Shown: positions 5,022 to 6,179 of the stretch, piece by piece | Layout: every line of letters starts with the position of its first letter | How positions within the stretch are numbered: the first letter of the stretch is position 1 | Assembly: GCA_910587575.1 (NCBI GenBank) | Contig: CAJULU010000097.1 | Span: 1-6,179 of the forward strand | DNA from: an uncultured Dorea sp. | GTDB lineage: Bacteria > Bacillota > Clostridia > Lachnospirales > Lachnospiraceae | Direction of reading: 5' to 3' | Length of the DNA stretch: 6,179 nucleotides | The notes under the pieces: model-generated | Seen by the model: the letters and a program-made list of their open reading frames with translations, nothing else | The model's database searches: none | Told to the model about the DNA's origin: nothing | Position numbers and translations under genes: made by a program

Positions 5022-5459
5022 TTGATTACCAGCAAGACAACCAATGAATTGTTAAAAATATTATCTTCCATGGATACCAGCTCTGCTCTGCATGATCTGT
5101 CAGATGAACTGGAACAGCCGAAAAACAAGACTTCTTTTCCCGACTATCTTTCCAAAAAAATGCAGGAAAAAGGGGTCACGCCAGGCAGGCTCTGGGAACT
5201 TTCTCTGATTCAGCGGAATTATGGATACCAGATTCTTAACGGGACTAAAACGCCAGGCAGGGATAAGATTATCGCGATCTGCCTGTCTCTCAGACTGACC
5301 ATAGAAGAAACGCAGCGGGCTCTGGCGCTGGCAAATACCGGGGCCCTTTATGCCAGAAGAAAGAGAGATTCCATATTGATTTTCTCTCTTCAGAAGGGGT
5401 TATCTGTAATGGATACCAATATGCTTCTATATGACATGGCAGAGAATCCGCTCTCCTGA
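5022..5459 (+). CDS. XRE-like helix-turn-helix transcriptional regulator, TTG start
   Basis: A 145-residue protein starting at TTG 5022. An in-frame ATG at 4983 has no Shine-Dalgarno and sits in the promoter -10, whereas AAAGGA (5008-5013) lies eight bases before the TTG. After the N-terminal TTNELLKIL segment and a polar linker, residues about 39-105 form a HTH domain: FPDYLSKKMQEKGVTPGRLWEL, then IQRNYGYQILNGTKTPGRDK as turn and recognition region, then ICLSLRLTIEETQRALALA. The conserved tail (RKRDSILIFSLQKGLSVMDTN to LLYDMAENPL, 114-144) is helical and likely mediates dimer or partner contacts. I recall this architecture, with QI.nG...PsRDK and a RRD.I..faL..g tail, from Firmicute HTH proteins found beside Ser/Thr kinases. 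It is divergent from the kinase with overlapping promoters, so it probably regulates itself and the kinase. Phosphorylation by the kinase is possible but unproven. Confidence 0.85.
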   Translation: MITSKTTNELLKILSSMDTSSALHDLSDELEQPKNKTSFPDYLSKKMQEKGVTPGRLWELSLIQRNYGYQILNGTKTPGRDKIIAICLSLRLTIEETQRALALANTGALYARRKRDSILIFSLQKGLSVMDTNMLLYDMAENPLS

Positions 5460-5532
5460 TACAGGGAGACCGCCGCAGAACCCGGAATTCCGGCACAGGA
5501 AAAACCTGGCCGGAATATCAGGTCGCCCTGTA
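5460..5532. repeat. Long imperfect hairpin between the convergent XRE and small membrane protein genes
   Basis: Outer arms ACAGGGaGACC (5461-5471) and GGTCgCCCTGT (5521-5531) pair with one mismatch. An inner stem ATTCCGG/CCGGAAT (5487-5493 with 5510-5516) continues into CAGG/CCTG (5496-5499 with 5505-5508), closed by an AAAAA loop. It begins directly after the XRE stop codon. GC-rich stems in a gap between convergent genes suggest a two-way terminator or 3'-end protector, but no T tract follows on either strand. Confidence 0.6.
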
Positions 5533-5566
5533 CTGACCGTAAAATGCAAACAGACTCTTCCGCAGC

Positions 5567-5719
5567 TTATGGCTTTCCCGCCCCTTGTTCCTCTCCCGGA
5601 TTCTTTATATCCTTTCCTCCACTCAGCTTTTTCTTTCTGATAAACATTGAAATCAGCATTGCCGCCATTCCTAATGCAAGATAGACTGCCGCATACAGGA
5701 TAAATGCCGTTTCCCCCAT
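5567..5719 (-). CDS. Small single-pass membrane protein, 50 residues
   Basis: Not recognised as a named family. The frame runs from ATG at 5719 to TAA at 5567-5569. It encodes a short MGET start, one hydrophobic helix at residues 5-27 (AFILYAAVYLALGMAAMLIS), a basic stop-transfer RKKK at 28-31, and a polar, Gly/Lys/Glu-rich tail. This predicts an N-terminus outside and a C-terminal tail in the cytoplasm. The sharp hydrophobic-then-basic pattern supports real coding. Oddity: no Shine-Dalgarno lies before this ATG. The only good one (AGGAGG, complement of 5748-5753) is set for an ATG at 5741 in another frame, which opens MKQNIL and stops at TGA one base before this ATG. Either ribosomes reinitiate here, or a one-base change has split a gene of about 57 residues beginning MKQNIFDMGET. 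It follows the nitroreductase on the same strand and may share its transcript. Confidence 0.65.
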   Translation of the reverse strand: MGETAFILYAAVYLALGMAAMLISMFIRKKKLSGGKDIKNPGEEQGAGKP

Positions 5720-5720
5720 G

Positions 5721-5741
5721 TCAAAGAATATTCTGTTTCAT
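5721..5741 (-). CDS. Six-codon leader ORF (MKQNIL) or displaced 5' end of the small membrane protein
   Basis: The ATG at 5741 has an ideal AGGAGG six bases upstream (complement of 5748-5753), the best ribosome binding site in this part of the window. The frame ends after six codons at TGA (complement of 5721-5723), and one base later comes the ATG of the 50-residue protein. The arrangement fits termination-reinitiation coupling. It also fits a single-base frameshift in the run AATATTCTTTGAC, since removing one base joins both frames. Confidence 0.5.
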   Translation of the reverse strand: MKQNIL

Positions 5742-5826
5742 GTTATGCCTCCTTTCGCATTCTCCCCAATTTCTTTCAATTTTTATGCTGAAATCATCTA
5801 TTACATTGCCTTTCGGGATATAAGAC

Positions 5827-5839
5827 ATATCGGCGATAT
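5827..5839. repeat. 13-bp palindrome at the nitroreductase stop codon
   Basis: ATATCGGCGATAT is a perfect palindrome around 5833 and ends at the last base of the nitroreductase stop codon. It lies about 85 bases upstream of the small ORF start at 5741 and could be an operator for that gene, but it is short and there is no clear promoter beside it. The rest of the 97-bp gap to 5741 shows nothing firm apart from the ribosome binding site. Confidence 0.3.
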
Positions 5840-6179
5840 TACGGAATCAAGCCTGACAAAGCAGCTTCGGGAATTAGAGCCAGCTTTTCGTAATGGACTA
5901 ATTCATCCAAAGGAATACGTTGCGACTCATGGCGTTCCGGGTCAGCAGGGCTTCCGTCTGCATATCCTATTGCCAAAATATTGACTGGCTCAAGGGTATC
6001 TGGAAGACAAAATTCCCGTCTGATCACATCGGGCTTAAAATAGCATATCCATACAGACCCTAACCCCAATTCAGTTGCTTCCATCATCATGTGGTCTGTA
6101 AGAATTGACGCATCTACATCAACCGTCTTTTTGTTATCAAACGGGCGTGTCCATGCTTTCGTATGTTCGGAGCAAACGA
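5839..6179 (-). CDS. Nitroreductase family protein, C-terminal fragment
   Basis: The frame is open from the right edge (first full codon 6175-6177) to TAA at 5839-5841, giving the last 112 residues of a family usually about 170-200 residues long. Visible features: KAWTRPFDNKKTVDVDASIL, then TDHMMMEATELGLGSVWICYFKPD, the hallmark helix and strand of the flavin-binding core. VNILAIGYADGSPADPERHESQRIPLDELVHYEKL is the classic C-terminal arm that wraps the dimer. These FMN enzymes reduce nitro groups, quinones or flavins with NAD(P)H; the natural substrate here is unknown. Family members normally end shortly after the YEKL-type motif; this one continues with ALIPEAALSGLIP, a 13-residue tail. The N-terminal half, with the main FMN phosphate-binding residues, lies off the window. 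The small membrane protein gene follows 97-119 bases downstream on the same strand. Confidence 0.92.
   Translation of the reverse strand, partial: VCSEHTKAWTRPFDNKKTVDVDASILTDHMMMEATELGLGSVWICYFKPDVIRREFCLPDTLEPVNILAIGYADGSPADPERHESQRIPLDELVHYEKLALIPEAALSGLIP

Noticed and set aside
5021..5459. Phage repressor and lysogeny region around the XRE gene
   Set aside because: No integrase, Cro-like or excision gene is present, and the C-terminal tail fits kinase-associated chromosomal regulators better than phage CI.
5721..5828. A 35-residue minus-strand frame (starting MSYIPKGN) that runs in frame into MKQNIL
   Set aside because: No ribosome binding site before its ATG at 5828, and a strong Shine-Dalgarno sits inside it, so initiation at 5741 is far more likely.
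5718..5984. An 88-residue plus-strand frame over the nitroreductase end
   Set aside because: It overlaps a well-supported nitroreductase on the other strand and contains no recognisable domain.

Overview
The window looks like chromosomal DNA from a low-to-moderate-GC anaerobic Firmicute, most likely a Lachnospiraceae-type Clostridium relative (Blautia, Dorea or Mediterraneibacter-like). The grounds are strong AGGAGG-type ribosome binding sites, sigma-A-like promoters, two lipobox lipoproteins, and protein families I associate with gut Lachnospiraceae: the NRCH-type lipoprotein nuclease, the DUF5067-like lipoprotein with its small membrane partner, and a kinase facing an XRE regulator. No rRNA, tRNA, CRISPR array, transposase or phage gene was seen. 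No gene-free stretch exceeds about 170 bases.

Layout. Positions 1-991 (+): the C-terminal end of a Cof-type HAD phosphatase, then a short M24 metallopeptidase. Positions 1030-2315 (-): a two-gene operon of a cytoplasmic conserved protein and a secreted lipoprotein nuclease, joined by an ATGA overlap and driven by a promoter at 2371-2399. Positions 2416-2480: a perfect 24-bp inverted repeat, best read as the terminator of the next leftward operon. Positions 2485-3461 (-): a DUF5067-like lipoprotein and a four-helix membrane protein. Positions 3587-3736 (+): a 49-residue ribbon-helix-helix (RHH) regulator, divergent from that operon. The shared 125-bp gap holds back-to-back -35 boxes and a cluster of TATACT half-sites. 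Positions 3826-4941 (-): a membrane-anchored Ser/Thr kinase with CRD and DFD motifs. Positions 5022-5459 (+): an XRE-type regulator, probably starting at TTG, divergent from the kinase through promoters whose -10 boxes overlap. Positions 5567-5719 (-): a 50-residue single-pass membrane protein missed by ordinary length cut-offs, preceded by a six-codon ORF with a perfect Shine-Dalgarno. Positions 5839-6179 (-): the C-terminal part of a nitroreductase.

How the genes may work together (inference): two regulator/membrane modules sit side by side. In the first, the RHH protein is positioned to control the lipoprotein-membrane protein pair. In the second, the kinase and XRE regulator share one compact promoter region where only one polymerase can bind at a time. 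The nuclease and its coupled cytoplasmic partner form a third unit. The most attractive items for follow-up are the kinase/XRE switch, the RHH operator, and the small membrane protein whose translation seems to depend on reinitiation or to have been broken by a one-base frameshift.
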